Positions 1 through 9,164 of a stretch of 64,000 bases of DNA are shown here, one piece after another (position 1 is the first letter of the stretch; each line of letters opens with the position of its first letter). The DNA is from Bradyrhizobium arachidis (lineage in GTDB: Bacteria; Pseudomonadota; Alphaproteobacteria; Rhizobiales; Xanthobacteraceae): NCBI RefSeq assembly GCF_015291705.1, contig NZ_CP030050.1, forward strand, positions 1,054,001 to 1,118,000, read 5' to 3'. The notes beneath the pieces were generated by a model, which ran no database searches, was not told the DNA's origin, and saw nothing but the letters and a program-made list of their open reading frames with translations. Made by a program: the position numbers and the translations under genes.

Positions 1-1
1 C

Positions 2-211
2 CGCATCGCCTGCCGGGTCGACTGGTCCGCTTTGCGCGATCGCGCGATCGCGGACGGTACCGATCCAAACGACTTAGCCGGCACGTTTAAGAGGCACCGA
101 GCGACGATCGAGCAGATAGCAAGCGAACAGTTCGACGCGGGCACTGAGATGCCCACTGTTTGGAGCGGGACGCCAGCGGCCCCTTGGGGCGAGCGATCGA
201 GCAGTCCCTGA
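2..211 (+). CDS. C-terminal part of a DUF1488-like small protein, cut by the window edge
   Basis: An open frame enters from the left edge and gives about 69 residues before a TGA. The pattern CRVDWSAL, then HRATIEQIA and FDAG resembles the small rhizobial DUF1488 family, whose function is unknown. The start lies outside the window. Family assignment is by recalled pattern only. Confidence 0.45.
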   Translation, partial: RIACRVDWSALRDRAIADGTDPNDLAGTFKRHRATIEQIASEQFDAGTEMPTVWSGTPAAPWGERSSSP

Positions 212-226
212 GGGAGCGGGCGGCTA

Positions 227-252
227 GGAACCAACGTTTCTCCCCAGCGGTT
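227..252 (+). promoter_or_regulatory. possible EcfG-type promoter, GGTT variant
   Basis: GGAAC (227-231), a 17-base spacer, then GGTT (249-252), 24 bases before the start codon at 276. The -10 differs from CGTT in one base. The same GGTT variant recurs before other genes in this window. Confidence 0.3.
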
Positions 253-275
253 GACTTTTTCACATGGAGAAGGTC

Positions 276-818
276 ATGAACCGCACATTTATTTTTGTCC
301 TCGCTCTGATCCTCGGGACCTCCCCGGTGTTGGCACAAGGCGGAGGTGGCGCCGGAGGCGGTGGGGGCGGAGCAGCGTCCGGCGGCGCTTCTGGAAGCAG
401 CGGGGCAAGCTCGGGCGCAGCAGGAACGTCGAGCGCTGGAACTGCTGGCACGACCGGAGGAAATACAGCTACGCCCATCAATCCGGGCAGCGCACCTTTC
501 TCTAATCCGATCGGGCAAGGCACCCCACCAGCGGCTTCAAACGGTAACCAGAACAACGGTCAGAGCTCTTCTTCGACGCAAGCTCCGCAATCCCCCACAC
601 CGACGGGCAAGCAGGCTTCGCCGGGTGGCACGGTCGCTGCGGAGCAAAAGGCAGCGACCCAAGGAACCAACACTGCCGCGCCGGACAGCGCCGCAGGCGC
701 TGGCGCTGTGGGTGCGCCCGGGGTTGGCGTGGGCCACACAGCGAACGGCAAGCCAATCGGCACCACAGGATCAGGGGCCGGCTCGCCGGAGCAACCCATT
801 GGCTCAGGCAACCGGTAA
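276..818 (+). CDS. secreted Gly/Ala/Ser/Thr-rich low-complexity protein
   Basis: The start at 276 is preferred over an in-frame ATG at 264 because GGAGAAGG (267-273) sits just before it. The 180-residue product has a clear Sec signal peptide (NRTFIFVLALILG, cleavage after VLAQ), then a low-complexity body of Gly/Ala/Ser runs followed by Asn, Gln, Thr and Pro. No catalytic motif is visible. Such proteins are common unnamed exported proteins in Bradyrhizobium. A strong terminator follows, so it is probably monocistronic. Function unknown. Confidence 0.7.
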   Translation: MNRTFIFVLALILGTSPVLAQGGGGAGGGGGGAASGGASGSSGASSGAAGTSSAGTAGTTGGNTATPINPGSAPFSNPIGQGTPPAASNGNQNNGQSSSSTQAPQSPTPTGKQASPGGTVAAEQKAATQGTNTAAPDSAAGAGAVGAPGVGVGHTANGKPIGTTGSGAGSPEQPIGSGNR

Positions 819-835
819 TCAGGACAGAAGCTCAG

Positions 836-859
836 GCCCGCCCCTCCTGCGGGCTTTTT
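836..859 (+). terminator. rho-independent terminator
   Basis: GCCCGC (836-841) pairs with GCGGGC (849-854) across a 7-base loop, followed by five T. It lies 18 bases after the stop of the Gly/Ala-rich protein gene. Confidence 0.8.
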
Positions 860-879
860 GCTGCCTTGAAGTTGCAGCG

Positions 880-963
880 ATGCAAGATGACCTTCTCGAA
901 CGCGCTGCCCGCATGATTGCCGAGAGCAAGAAGCTCAAAGAGTGGACCGAGCAGATCCGGTAG
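880..963 (+). CDS. 27-residue microprotein, MQDDLL family
   Basis: A 27-codon frame begins MQDDLLERAARMIAES and ends in TAG. A relative lies at 22,037 (MQDDLLRRAERAIRES), and a longer protein at 22,286-22,411 carries the same RA-x-x-x-I-A-E core. The shared charged helix in three places in one window supports a real family. No ribosome site is obvious, and the frame begins just after a terminator. Function unknown. Confidence 0.45.
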   Translation: MQDDLLERAARMIAESKKLKEWTEQIR

Positions 964-1019
964 CAGATCGAGCGAAGAGACGCGTCTTTTAGATATCAGC
1001 GAGATATTTTAGGTGTGAC

Positions 1020-1958
1020 TCAGCCACCTTCGCCAATTTGTTGCATCAGCCACCCAATGCCGGCATCCATTATTGCGGCCTTGGTCGCGACGGCCTGGAT
1101 CAGATCGGACTTGCGCTTGAGAGGAAGTTCGACGGCAGCCAGGGCGAAGCGGGGTGCGTGTCGCTCCACGAGCCGGCGCGGCAACGCCGCGATCAGATCG
1201 GAGCTTGAAAGGTGGGGAAGGGCCATCATGAACGTCGGCACGGTCAGGGCAATGCGGCGTTGCAGCCCGCGCTTTGCCAACAGTTCATCGACAAAGCCGT
1301 GTGGACTGCCGTCGAGCGATACGAGGAGGTGATGAGCGCTGCAGAATGCGGGGAGTGTCGGTGTGCGGGCGAACACGTGGCCCTTGCGCATCGCGACCAC
1401 GAAATCCTCCTCATAGAGCTTCCGCGCCTCGAAGCGGGCCGGCACCATACGCAGGGGCAGCATGGCGATGTCGATCTCGCGCCTTTCCAGCTTCTGGAGG
1501 CTCGCCTGCCAGGGATGCTCCTCGGAGCCGACGTGCCGCACGGGCATCAGGTGGATGAGGCTGATGTCGACGCGGGGGGCCTTCCTGCTGAGGCGCTCCA
1601 GTAATGGGAGCATCAGCGACGCCATGATCGCGTCCGGTGCGCCAACCACGAAACGGCGACTGCTCGTTGCCGCGTCGAAGGGGACAGCCGACGCGATCAC
1701 GCGTCCCACGCGCGCCAGGATGTCAGCCACCGGCTCGCCAAGTTCCAGCGCGCGCGCTGTCGGTACGACGCCCTTCGGCGTCCGCAAGAAAAGCGGGTCA
1801 TTCAAAAGATGTCGCAGCCGTCCCAGCGAGTGGCTCACGGCGGATGGCGTAAGGTTCAGCCGGCCCGCTGCGCGCCCGACATGACCCTCCTCCAGGACAG
1901 TCTGGAAGAGCACGAGCAGATTCAGATCAATTCTCGATAGAGAAATATGGTTCAGCAT
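1020..1958 (-). CDS. LysR-family transcriptional regulator
   Basis: The 312-residue length is typical for LysR regulators. The N-terminal winged helix-turn-helix is plain (DLNLLVLFQTVLEEGHVGRA, LTPSAVSHSLGRLR, then LFLRT). The remainder is the effector-binding fold. It is divergent from the NTF2-like gene at 2043 with 84 bases between the starts, the usual arrangement for a LysR regulator controlling its neighbour; that link is inferred. The effector cannot be predicted. Confidence 0.9.
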   Translation of the reverse strand: MLNHISLSRIDLNLLVLFQTVLEEGHVGRAAGRLNLTPSAVSHSLGRLRHLLNDPLFLRTPKGVVPTARALELGEPVADILARVGRVIASAVPFDAATSSRRFVVGAPDAIMASLMLPLLERLSRKAPRVDISLIHLMPVRHVGSEEHPWQASLQKLERREIDIAMLPLRMVPARFEARKLYEEDFVVAMRKGHVFARTPTLPAFCSAHHLLVSLDGSPHGFVDELLAKRGLQRRIALTVPTFMMALPHLSSSDLIAALPRRLVERHAPRFALAAVELPLKRKSDLIQAVATKAAIMDAGIGWLMQQIGEGG

Positions 1959-2042
1959 ATCGTTGAAATCATATCACTGGCTTCAGGTACGACAAGGCTC
2001 CAAGGTTGGTCATGCTAAATAGCTTGAGAGGAAGACGCGCAA

Positions 2043-2603
2043 ATGCCTGAACAAAATAGCGAGGCGCCAAGCACACTATCGCGGCGGGCGGCAATCACGG
2101 CAGTCGCTGCCGTACCGCTGTCGGTGGCCGAGCTTGCGCTTGGGCCGGCGGCTGCCGGCGACGAGGTGACCCAACTTATCAAACGCGCCGCCGAGAAGAA
2201 CGCGGCCTTCATGCGCGGCGACATGGATCGCTGGTTCAGTCTTGCCCGTCTCGCGCCGGACTTCACGCTGATGCAGCCGTTCGGTGGCGAAGCCAGCCAC
2301 GGCTTCGATGCCAGCCCTCCGCGATTGGCGGAGTTAGCTCGGTTCTTCAGGAGCGGCGAAACCAGCCTGGAAGTCGCGCAGACTTACGCGTCGGGTAGGT
2401 TCATCGTTCTCGTCATGGTGGAGCGGCAACAAGCCGAGGTTGGCGGCTTACCCAATCAGGACTGGTCGTTACGCGTCACCGAAGTCTATCGCAATGACGG
2501 TTCTGAATGGCAGCTGGTACATCGTCATGCCGATCCGCTCGTCCGTCGCATTGCCTTGCAGCAGGCGGCGACACTTGCTCGCGGCGGCCACCAAAACGAA
2601 TGA
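2043..2603 (+). CDS. secreted NTF2-like (SnoaL/DUF4440-type) protein
   Basis: The start is supported by GAGAGGAAG at 2025-2033. The 186 residues begin with a Tat-like leader (LSRRAAITAVAAVPLS), then an NTF2-like fold: an AFMRGDMDRWFSL helix, DFTLMQPFGG, and a C-terminal VTEVYRNDGSEWQLVHRHADP. The GxWxLxHxH pattern is characteristic of DUF4440/SnoaL relatives, which range from small-molecule binders to isomerases. Probably exported to the periplasm. Likely regulated by the divergent LysR protein. Substrate unknown. Confidence 0.8.
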   Translation: MPEQNSEAPSTLSRRAAITAVAAVPLSVAELALGPAAAGDEVTQLIKRAAEKNAAFMRGDMDRWFSLARLAPDFTLMQPFGGEASHGFDASPPRLAELARFFRSGETSLEVAQTYASGRFIVLVMVERQQAEVGGLPNQDWSLRVTEVYRNDGSEWQLVHRHADPLVRRIALQQAATLARGGHQNE

Positions 2604-2942
2604 TGACAATAGCGGTGCGGTCAGGCGAATCCGCTCCGGGAGATCGCTGTGGCGACCGCACGCCGATTTGCCGATGTTGTGCTAGCCAGCGCCCGCCGTC
2701 GAGTGCACGTCATTGCGAAATGGCCCTTAGCGGGCCTTGGTCTTCGTCGGCGCGACGTCCGCTTGCAAAGGTGGAACAGACGGGTGCTGCAATTGAGATA
2801 CGTCAAAGGTCGCCTTGCGTGAACAGCCAAATAATTCGGGACACTTTATCGCACCGCGTTCGCTTGCCGTTCGGCTGGCGTTCTCGTTGACCTTGGAAAT
2901 ACAACCGGAAAACGCGATTGCGGTTGTGTCTGAGAACACGCT

Positions 2943-2967
2943 GGAACTCCGGCGGCGATTTTGCGTT
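2943..2967 (+). promoter_or_regulatory. EcfG-type general-stress promoter (ligase copy, left)
   Basis: GGAAC (2943-2947), 16 bases, CGTT (2964-2967), an exact match to the alphaproteobacterial EcfG consensus. Conserved in position with 62,542-62,566 in the intact copy. Confidence 0.7.
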
Positions 2968-3044
2968 CGTGACTCATTGATTGAGGTAGTAGACTGCCCA
3001 TGGTTGGCCGAAACCCAACGGCGGACTTTTTGTGAGTTGCGTGA

Positions 3045-3511
3045 GTGGCAAAGCGTACCAAGGCACCGGCACAAAAGCCGGAGGCTCCTCCGATACCGGG
3101 GTTCATTGCGCCCCAGCTCGCGACCCTCAAGATGAAGGCGCCTTTCGGGCGCCCGGTGTATTCACGAAGTCAAATAGGACGGCTACGCATCCAGCTTCGC
3201 ATCGACGGAGATGATCGTCGCGCCTACACGCGAAACGGCCACAACTGGGTCCACAAATTCTCCGTCATCGCCGGTGCTTTCGACCTCGAAGGTCAGGCGA
3301 TCGTTGACGGCGAGGTCGTCGTCATTCATGAGGGCCGCACGAACTTCTCAGAACTGCAGGCCGATCTCGCTCGAGGCGACCAAGATCGGCTCGTCGACTT
3401 CGTCTTCGATCTCCTTTGGCTTGATGGCCAAGACCTCCGGAAACTTCCCAGCTTGCCAGGAAGAAGCTACTGAAGGAGCTGATCGAGAGCAATAGCATCA
3501 AGGAGCCTAGC
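3045..3511 (+). pseudogene. damaged, truncated LigD-type ATP-dependent DNA ligase
   Basis: Starts at a GTG like the intact relative at 62,645. The N-terminus is clearly the same (FIAPQLATLKMK). Compensating indels replace the nucleotidyl-transfer motif KYDGYR with an unrelated stretch, so the AMP-accepting lysine is gone. After FDLLWLDGQDLRKL a further frameshift brings a stop near 3473, and homology ends at about 3511. The open 142 codons cannot encode a working ligase. Confidence 0.85.
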
Positions 3512-3512
3512 C

Positions 3513-3848
3513 TCCCCCGCCGGCCACCTTCCTAGGTCGCAGAACCTACAAGCCGTTCCTCAAAACAACTGGATGAATGACTGTCTCGGAGGCATATTTC
3601 GGGCATGGCTCACCTTGAGAACTGCAAAACCATCCTCCGGAACCTGATCGCCAAGGGCGACGCGAAATGCATCCCGTTGGCTGAGCGAGCCGATAACGAC
3701 TACTTGGAAGCGACCCCTACCGCGGCTAGAGTGGCCTTCGGCTGATCCAACTGGACGTACTAGCCCAGTCGGAGGCCGTACCAGGCGCGCTGCACAACTT
3801 TGCGGAGGCAGTGAACGCCTACTTCAAAAAAAGCCAACGGAGGAGTAG
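3513..3848 (+). pseudogene. remnant of the paired small-gene cassette (families A and B)
   Basis: The first part matches the tail of the family A gene at 15,519-15,696 (TFLGRRTY-EPF region, then GGATGAATGA). The part from ATG 3605 matches the intact 82-residue family B gene at 15,721-15,969 but carries frameshifts after ATPTAA and near the end. It directly abuts the truncated ligase, so two repeats have been joined here. Confidence 0.75.
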
Positions 3849-4702
3849 GTCGCCTCAGCTAGGATCTCTCATTCGCGCCAACAAAAGAAATGGCCGCCGT
3901 CGGTTTGCAAGCCCTCATTTCCATGTAGAAACGATTTATTGGACACACTGTACAATTTTATACTGTGGGCGTGACTGCCCCGCGCGACGGTGTCAACCGG
4001 CGCCCGGCTGAGTCGGTCGTCGGGCGGTCTCGGTGCGTCTCGGACCAGCCCCGGAGATGCCCGGGACCGTTCCCCGAAACAAATACGCCGCCCGCTTAAA
4101 ATTGAGCGCGGGCGGCGGCGTTCCAGCCCGGGGGAAAGCAATTCCCCGGTATCGGATTTGTCAACACGACCCGTGCTAAGGTTCGGTGACATCGCAAAGA
4201 TATAACGAGGGGGCGCCTCAGTTGGCGGCCTTGTTAGCGGCTCTTTCGGAGGCCCACGATGCAAGCCGCTCGTCACCTCGCTCGAAGTCGGGTCGCACGT
4301 CGGTGCCGTGGTGGCTGCACGCTGACAGTCGAACCGACGCTCAAGGTCGGATCTGTGCATCCGGTCAGCGATCGGCGTTCAGAGCTAGTGGTGTTCGCAA
4401 GGCAGAAGACCCAAACGTCACGCATGGCGGTTAGTGATCGAGATTCTCGTCGTCCTCGATGGCCGTCGCTGACGCACGGAACGCCGGCCTAAGGCAAGGC
4501 CGGGGGCCTTGGAAGCCGAGCGTGCGGCCCGCGCGACGCCCCCTTCCTAGTGAGGAATACTGTCAAGCGCTCGGCTCCGACCGCTCCGCAAGTCATGCAG
4601 CTGCAGCAATGGTTCGCCTCGCGGCACGAAAGGATGCGGGCCGGGCTTGCTATGCCGCTGCCCGGGCATCAAGAATACTCGGGATGATGAATCCGCGACG
4701 CG
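3849..4702. other. no convincing gene; repeat remnants and a GC hairpin
   Basis: A perfect 10-bp inverted repeat (CGCCGCCCGC at 4086-4095 with GCGGGCGGCG at 4108-4117, 12-base loop) lacks a T run. Positions about 4275-4340 resemble 32,300-32,380 (shared TCACCTCGCTCGAAGTCGGG), and 4485-4550 resembles 15,993-16,065. I see decayed intergenic repeats here, not genes. Confidence 0.5.
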
Positions 4703-5794
4703 TCAGGCCTCGACCATGCGCATGAAAAGCCAATAGCCGCTGAGCAGGCTGATCACAGCGGATACGGCATAGACCAGCCCAGTCGCTCTCATCGGCTTGG
4801 CGCGGTCAGTCGTGATCAGCCGGTCGAACAGGTCGAGCACCGGGAGCACGATCGCGACGATCGCGACTTGGCCGATTTCGACACCGATATTGAAGGCCGC
4901 AAGCGCCGGCACGATCGCATCCGTCGGCAGACCGACCTCATGAAGCGCTCCGGCGAAGCCGAAGCCATGGATTAGGCCGAACAGGAAGGCCACGCGCCAG
5001 CGCCTGTCTATGTCGCGCGAGAAGAAGTTCTCAACGGCAACGAACATAATCGAGGCCGCGATCGCTGGCTCCACAACGCGGCTCGGGATCACGACGAGGT
5101 CGAGCGCCGCCAGCGACAGCGTGATCGAATGGGCGACGGTGAAGGCGGTGACGATCTTGATGACCGGAACGAGCCGGCGCGCCCACAGCACGACCGCGAT
5201 CAGAAAGGCGATGTGATCGTAGCCGAGAAAGATGTGCTCGATACCGGTGAGGAGATAGCGTTGCATTGTCGACCCTAGCGGCGGCGCCGGCGCCGAGAGT
5301 GTGACGGTGGTATTGCCGGCATCGAGCAGCGCCTGCGCTTCGGACTTGCCCTGCGTGACCAGAACCACCTGGCGCGCGGTCGGATCCTTCTCGGTCAGGA
5401 CGGTTGAGCGATAGACGATGTCGCCGGCAACGCCCTCGCAGGCAAAGCTGTTGCGATAGATGACACCGTCCCCATCGGCCAGGATGGCCGGAATCCCGGG
5501 GGCGCAGGCCGTCCCTTCGGTCCCCGATACGGCGAGATGTGCCTTCATGTAGGCGAGGATCGACCCAGCGGCCGCATCGACCGCGCCGGGATCGACCACG
5601 TCTTCCTTTGCGTCGTAGATCTTGGTGCCGATGAGCCGGTCCATGTCGCTGCCCTTGAGCGCGACCTCGACGGTCACGGTGCGATCGGTGGTCAGCGCCA
5701 CGCGCGCTGTCGAAAGGTTGACCTGATGCGCGCGAACCGGCGCGCCCAAGCTGAGCAGAACAAAGCCGAGCAGCAGGAGGCGAGCTAAGTTCAC
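4703..5794 (-). CDS. HupE/UreJ-like membrane protein with extracytoplasmic N-domain
   Basis: A GTG start overlaps the upstream stop by four bases. The 363 residues have a signal peptide (cleavage near VRA-H), an extracytoplasmic domain of about 170 residues, then the HupE/UreJ-2 type membrane domain: GIEHIFLGYDHIAFL (about 185-200), AHSITLSLA, and GLIHGFGFAGALHEVGLP with conserved His/Asp/Glu. Relatives are linked to nickel or other metal handling, but this long form occurs widely without hydrogenase or urease. Last gene of the ABC operon. Substrate unproven. Confidence 0.8.
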   Translation of the reverse strand: MNLARLLLLGFVLLSLGAPVRAHQVNLSTARVALTTDRTVTVEVALKGSDMDRLIGTKIYDAKEDVVDPGAVDAAAGSILAYMKAHLAVSGTEGTACAPGIPAILADGDGVIYRNSFACEGVAGDIVYRSTVLTEKDPTARQVVLVTQGKSEAQALLDAGNTTVTLSAPAPPLGSTMQRYLLTGIEHIFLGYDHIAFLIAVVLWARRLVPVIKIVTAFTVAHSITLSLAALDLVVIPSRVVEPAIAASIMFVAVENFFSRDIDRRWRVAFLFGLIHGFGFAGALHEVGLPTDAIVPALAAFNIGVEIGQVAIVAIVLPVLDLFDRLITTDRAKPMRATGLVYAVSAVISLLSGYWLFMRMVEA

Positions 5795-6867
5795 GATCCC
5801 GCTCCGATGGCACGGAGCAGCTCCGTCAAGCGGCGCATCTCGAACTCGGCGACGGTGACCACCGCGCCATTGGGCGCGAGCCGTGCGTAGCGGTCGAGAC
5901 TATCGGCGGATACGCCGAACTCTAGTCTTGCCAGCGGCGCGGCCGCATCGCGCGAGAACACCAGCACGATGAGGGTCGGCAGGTTGAGCCCATAGCGGGC
6001 GACTTGCGACGGATCAGCCGGTCCGACGCGCGTCTCGACTGCGGCGGAATCGAACGCGCGTAGCGCCGCGTCGATGACGCGGGCCTGCTCGGGATCGGCG
6101 ACGTGCACAACATTACCGGCGGCGTGGTTGTGCTGGCCGAGGTGCCGGAACCAGTTACCGTCAATGTCACGCTCGAAGCGGGTGAGCTTGCCCGCGAAGA
6201 CGATCTCGAACGCCCACACCTGCGCCACAGAGATGGGCAGCAACAAGCTCTTGCCACGGCTTGCGGCATCCGGCCCAGTCGGGCCGCGCAGGCGGCGCGC
6301 CATATCGAACGTAACCCACCACTCCTCGCCGAAATGACGCGGCATCAGGTACACAGCGGGACGCCCGGCGATGCGGACATAATGAGAGGTGCTCGCCGGA
6401 TTGAGCGCGCCCAAATTCACGGAGATCGTCGAACCATCGGCCGTCTCGATCACGGCCACGGTTGCGGGCGGGTCGAGCCCAAATGCAGCGAATTTTTCCA
6501 CAGCGAGCTCGGCGGCCGGAATTTCGCGCGCGGGCTCGCTGACGGCGACTAGCCGCAGCGCCGTTTCGAGATGCGATCCGAGCTCGGCCGGCACGGCGCC
6601 ATCCATCCCCTCGATCATCCACTCGCCGGCTTTGCGAAGCAGGACAACGCTCCCGCGACCCGAACGAATCTCCACCCGCCGCGCGTCGGCGGGCGCGATG
6701 GTCACGAGGCCCTTCGGCGCAAATGCGACCTTGCTGCGCAGCTCCGGCCATCGCCCGCTAACGATCAGGACACCCAGCAGCGCCAGCAGGCACACAGCGA
6801 GGAGCGGCATCAGCCATCGGGTCATCCCGCGCTCAGCCGCCCCGTCCGTCACCGTCGCCTCCACCAC
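5791..6867 (-). CDS. DUF4340-domain protein
   Basis: One transmembrane helix (WLMPLLAVCLLALLGVLIV) is followed by a repetitive beta-rich domain with the DUF4340 pattern: VRRVEIRSG-like strand, GEWMIEG, LGLDPPATV-like stretch and YVRIAGRPAVYLMP. A GTG start at 6867 overlaps the GldG-like gene; an ATG at 6825 is an alternative. DUF4340 proteins usually sit beside GldG-like ABC auxiliaries, as here. Probably faces the periplasm. Confidence 0.8.
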   Translation of the reverse strand: MVEATVTDGAAERGMTRWLMPLLAVCLLALLGVLIVSGRWPELRSKVAFAPKGLVTIAPADARRVEIRSGRGSVVLLRKAGEWMIEGMDGAVPAELGSHLETALRLVAVSEPAREIPAAELAVEKFAAFGLDPPATVAVIETADGSTISVNLGALNPASTSHYVRIAGRPAVYLMPRHFGEEWWVTFDMARRLRGPTGPDAASRGKSLLLPISVAQVWAFEIVFAGKLTRFERDIDGNWFRHLGQHNHAAGNVVHVADPEQARVIDAALRAFDSAAVETRVGPADPSQVARYGLNLPTLIVLVFSRDAAAPLARLEFGVSADSLDRYARLAPNGAVVTVAEFEMRRLTELLRAIGAGS

Positions 6868-8450
6868 ATCGCAACACCGAACAGAGCCGTGCTCAGCGGC
6901 AGCAGCACCTCCAGCACGATGAAAGTGTCGCGCATCTGGGTGCTGGTCAACACGATCTCCGGCAGCTTGAAGGTCTGCGGTGCGACGCTCGGCGTGGCAT
7001 CATCCTCGGCAAGCCAGCGCAGCATGGCAAGCGACAGCTCGCCATTGGAGACGTAGGGAAAATATTCGTTGCTTGCGAACTTGCTGGTGCCGGCCACGAC
7101 GAGACGGAAGCGCTTGCCCGGCGAGGCCTCCGGCCAGCTGCCTTCCAGCGCGACCGCCAGCGGCTGTGCGCTCCGCCGCGTGTTCGTCGCGTCTCTCTCC
7201 GTCGCGGCGGGAGCAGACTTGGGCGAGCGCAAATAGCTATCCTGGCTGCTCGCAGCAAGCACGATCAAGCTGACCCCGGACGGCGGCTGCGCCACCGCGA
7301 TCGGCCGCGCCTGCGGAAACACGGTCAGCGCCAGACGCTTCGTGATCGGGTGCGGCGGATAATAGGGCACGGCGACCTTGTCCGCATCGGTACGGAAATG
7401 ATTGAGGGGATCGATGACGATCATGGCCTCGCTCGATAGTCCGACGGGCTTGAGCAGCAATCGCTCGAAATCGCCATCGAGCTGGGACAGCGGATCGATC
7501 AGGAGCAGAAGCCTGCCTCCACCTCTTACATAATCGCCGAGCAGCGCCGCCTCTTCAGCGGCAAAGGCTGTGCGCGGGCCGATGTCGGCGACCACCGAGC
7601 AGTCAGTTGGAATTCTGGACGCCGTCGCCGTGACGAGCTCGCGCATCTCGAAGCCGATCTGGTCGAGGGCAAGCAAGAGCCGGTCGAGTTGCTCGGGCGC
7701 CGTTTCCAGCACGTCGCCGGCGCCCGGCGCCTCGTGCCCCTTCAAAGTCTCGACATGGCTGAAATGAAAATGCGAAGGCAGCGGGCGGAACGTCTCGCCG
7801 TGGCCGGTGACGAAGCACACAGTCTCCACGTGCTTGCGCAGCACGCGCAACGCCGCATAGCCGATGCGGGCGGGATCGATGACGTTTTCGGCCAGGATCT
7901 TGCGATCGTCGGCCTGCAGCACGGCGGTGTTGTAGGCGCGCACACCGAGGTCGCGGGCAAGGCCGGGCTCCTTGTCGAGATCAATCGCGCGGAAGGCGAG
8001 CAGCGGATGATTCCGCGACGCGGTCTGAACGAGGTCGCGGACCGCAATCGCGTTGGCATCGCTCGCATTGTAGAAATAGGTCAGCGCGAGCGGTGTGCGC
8101 AGTTGCGAAATCACGTCAGTGAGCTGTCGCGGCGGCGTATTGCGACCTTCCCGGCTGACGTCAAAATGCACGTCGTGGCGATAGAGCGCCGTGTTGGCGC
8201 CGAAGACCGCCGCGATCGCCGCGACAACGATCGACGCGTTCCCGATCCAGGCCGACCAGCGCGAGCCGCCGCCGCGCAAAGGGAGTCGGATTGCCAGCAT
8301 GAAGAGTGCGAACAGCGCGAAAGCGCAGGCGACGAACAAGAGGATGTTCGATGCAGTCTCGCCGAGCCCCGCGAATCCGAGCGCGCCGCAGAGGATGGCG
8401 CCAACCGCCAGGACGAGGAGAGCGACATTCGATCTAACAGATCCGCTCAT
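6849..8450 (-). CDS. GldG-like ABC transporter auxiliary protein
   Basis: The 533 residues have N-terminal membrane helices (LLVLAVGAILCGALGFAG and two more within 90 residues), a large extracytoplasmic region with the ABC-transp-aux pattern (YFYNASDANAI, VCFVTGHGE, YVRGGGRLLLLIDPLS), and a C-terminal helix ending in WWRRR. These are features of GldG, partner of the GldFA transporter of gliding Bacteroidetes; relatives occur widely in non-gliding bacteria. It starts 12 bases after the permease and overlaps the DUF4340 gene by 19 bases. Confidence 0.85.
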   Translation of the reverse strand: MSGSVRSNVALLVLAVGAILCGALGFAGLGETASNILLFVACAFALFALFMLAIRLPLRGGGSRWSAWIGNASIVVAAIAAVFGANTALYRHDVHFDVSREGRNTPPRQLTDVISQLRTPLALTYFYNASDANAIAVRDLVQTASRNHPLLAFRAIDLDKEPGLARDLGVRAYNTAVLQADDRKILAENVIDPARIGYAALRVLRKHVETVCFVTGHGETFRPLPSHFHFSHVETLKGHEAPGAGDVLETAPEQLDRLLLALDQIGFEMRELVTATASRIPTDCSVVADIGPRTAFAAEEAALLGDYVRGGGRLLLLIDPLSQLDGDFERLLLKPVGLSSEAMIVIDPLNHFRTDADKVAVPYYPPHPITKRLALTVFPQARPIAVAQPPSGVSLIVLAASSQDSYLRSPKSAPAATERDATNTRRSAQPLAVALEGSWPEASPGKRFRLVVAGTSKFASNEYFPYVSNGELSLAMLRWLAEDDATPSVAPQTFKLPEIVLTSTQMRDTFIVLEVLLPLSTALFGVAMWWRRR

Positions 8451-8462
8451 CGCCTGCGCCTC

Positions 8463-9164
8463 TCACCGCCGTGCCAGTGCGCGGGCTGTCAACAGCAGCG
8501 TCAGCAGGGTGACGCTGAGGAAGAAGCCCACGTCGGACAGATAGATCGAGCCGACGGCGAAGGGGCGGAAATGGACCGAGAGCGACAGGTTCACCACCAG
8601 CGTGTCCGCGGGGCTCGGCAGCAGCCAGCCGAAATTGTCGATGATCCAGAGCAGGAGGAACACGCTGAGCGAGATCAGCGCGGCGATCACCTGGTTGGCC
8701 GTCAGCGCCGAGGCCAACAGGCCTGTGCCGACCAGTGCCGATCCGAACAGCAGCAACCCGAAATAGCCGCTGTAGATCGGCCCGAAATCAGGATCGCCGA
8801 ACCAGGCGAGCGCGGCCGCGTAGGCCCCCGACAGCACGAGCATGACCACGATCAGGCTCATCGCCGCCAAGAACTTCGCCAGCACTATCGCGACTTCGGA
8901 GAGCGGGGCGGTCAGGAGAACCTCCAGCGTCTTGAGCTTCCGCTCTTCCGCGAACAGTCGCATGGTGATCAGCGGTACGGTCAGCATGAACAGCACGAAC
9001 ATCTGGAAGAAGATGTGCACCATGCTGGGCTGGTGGCTAAGGAACAGGGTGAGCGTGAAGCTGTAGCCCATGATCAGCAGGAACACCGTCATCAGCACGT
9101 AGGCGATCGGTGAGGAGAACAGCGCCGTCGCTTCCTTCCCGAGCAGCACCGCGAAGCTTCTCAT
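8463..9164 (-). CDS. ABC transporter permease, GldF/ABC-2 type
   Basis: The start at 9164 overlaps the ATPase stop (ATGA). The 233-residue protein has six hydrophobic segments and the FAEERKLKTLEVLLTAP motif characteristic of ABC-2 permeases of the GldF/NosY group. The frame stays open upstream to 10,061, but that part lies antisense-frame inside the ATPase gene and is not expected to be translated. Forms the membrane part of the transporter with the adjacent ATPase. Confidence 0.88.
   Translation of the reverse strand: MRSFAVLLGKEATALFSSPIAYVLMTVFLLIMGYSFTLTLFLSHQPSMVHIFFQMFVLFMLTVPLITMRLFAEERKLKTLEVLLTAPLSEVAIVLAKFLAAMSLIVVMLVLSGAYAAALAWFGDPDFGPIYSGYFGLLLFGSALVGTGLLASALTANQVIAALISLSVFLLLWIIDNFGWLLPSPADTLVVNLSLSVHFRPFAVGSIYLSDVGFFLSVTLLTLLLTARALARR

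Larger units (their letters stand above)
2804..3511 (+). repeat. left copy of a segmental duplication (pair: 62,411-63,112)
   Basis: The leader, EcfG-type promoter and first half of the ligase gene match 62,411-63,112 with scattered substitutions and small indels. Similarity stops near 3511, where cassette DNA related to 15.6 kb begins, so the copy was truncated by a rearrangement. Confidence 0.85.

Noticed and set aside
7689..9113. A 474-codon plus-strand open frame
   Set aside because: It is the antisense of the GldG-like and permease genes, with Gln/Arg/Glu-rich composition typical of a reverse-strand shadow.
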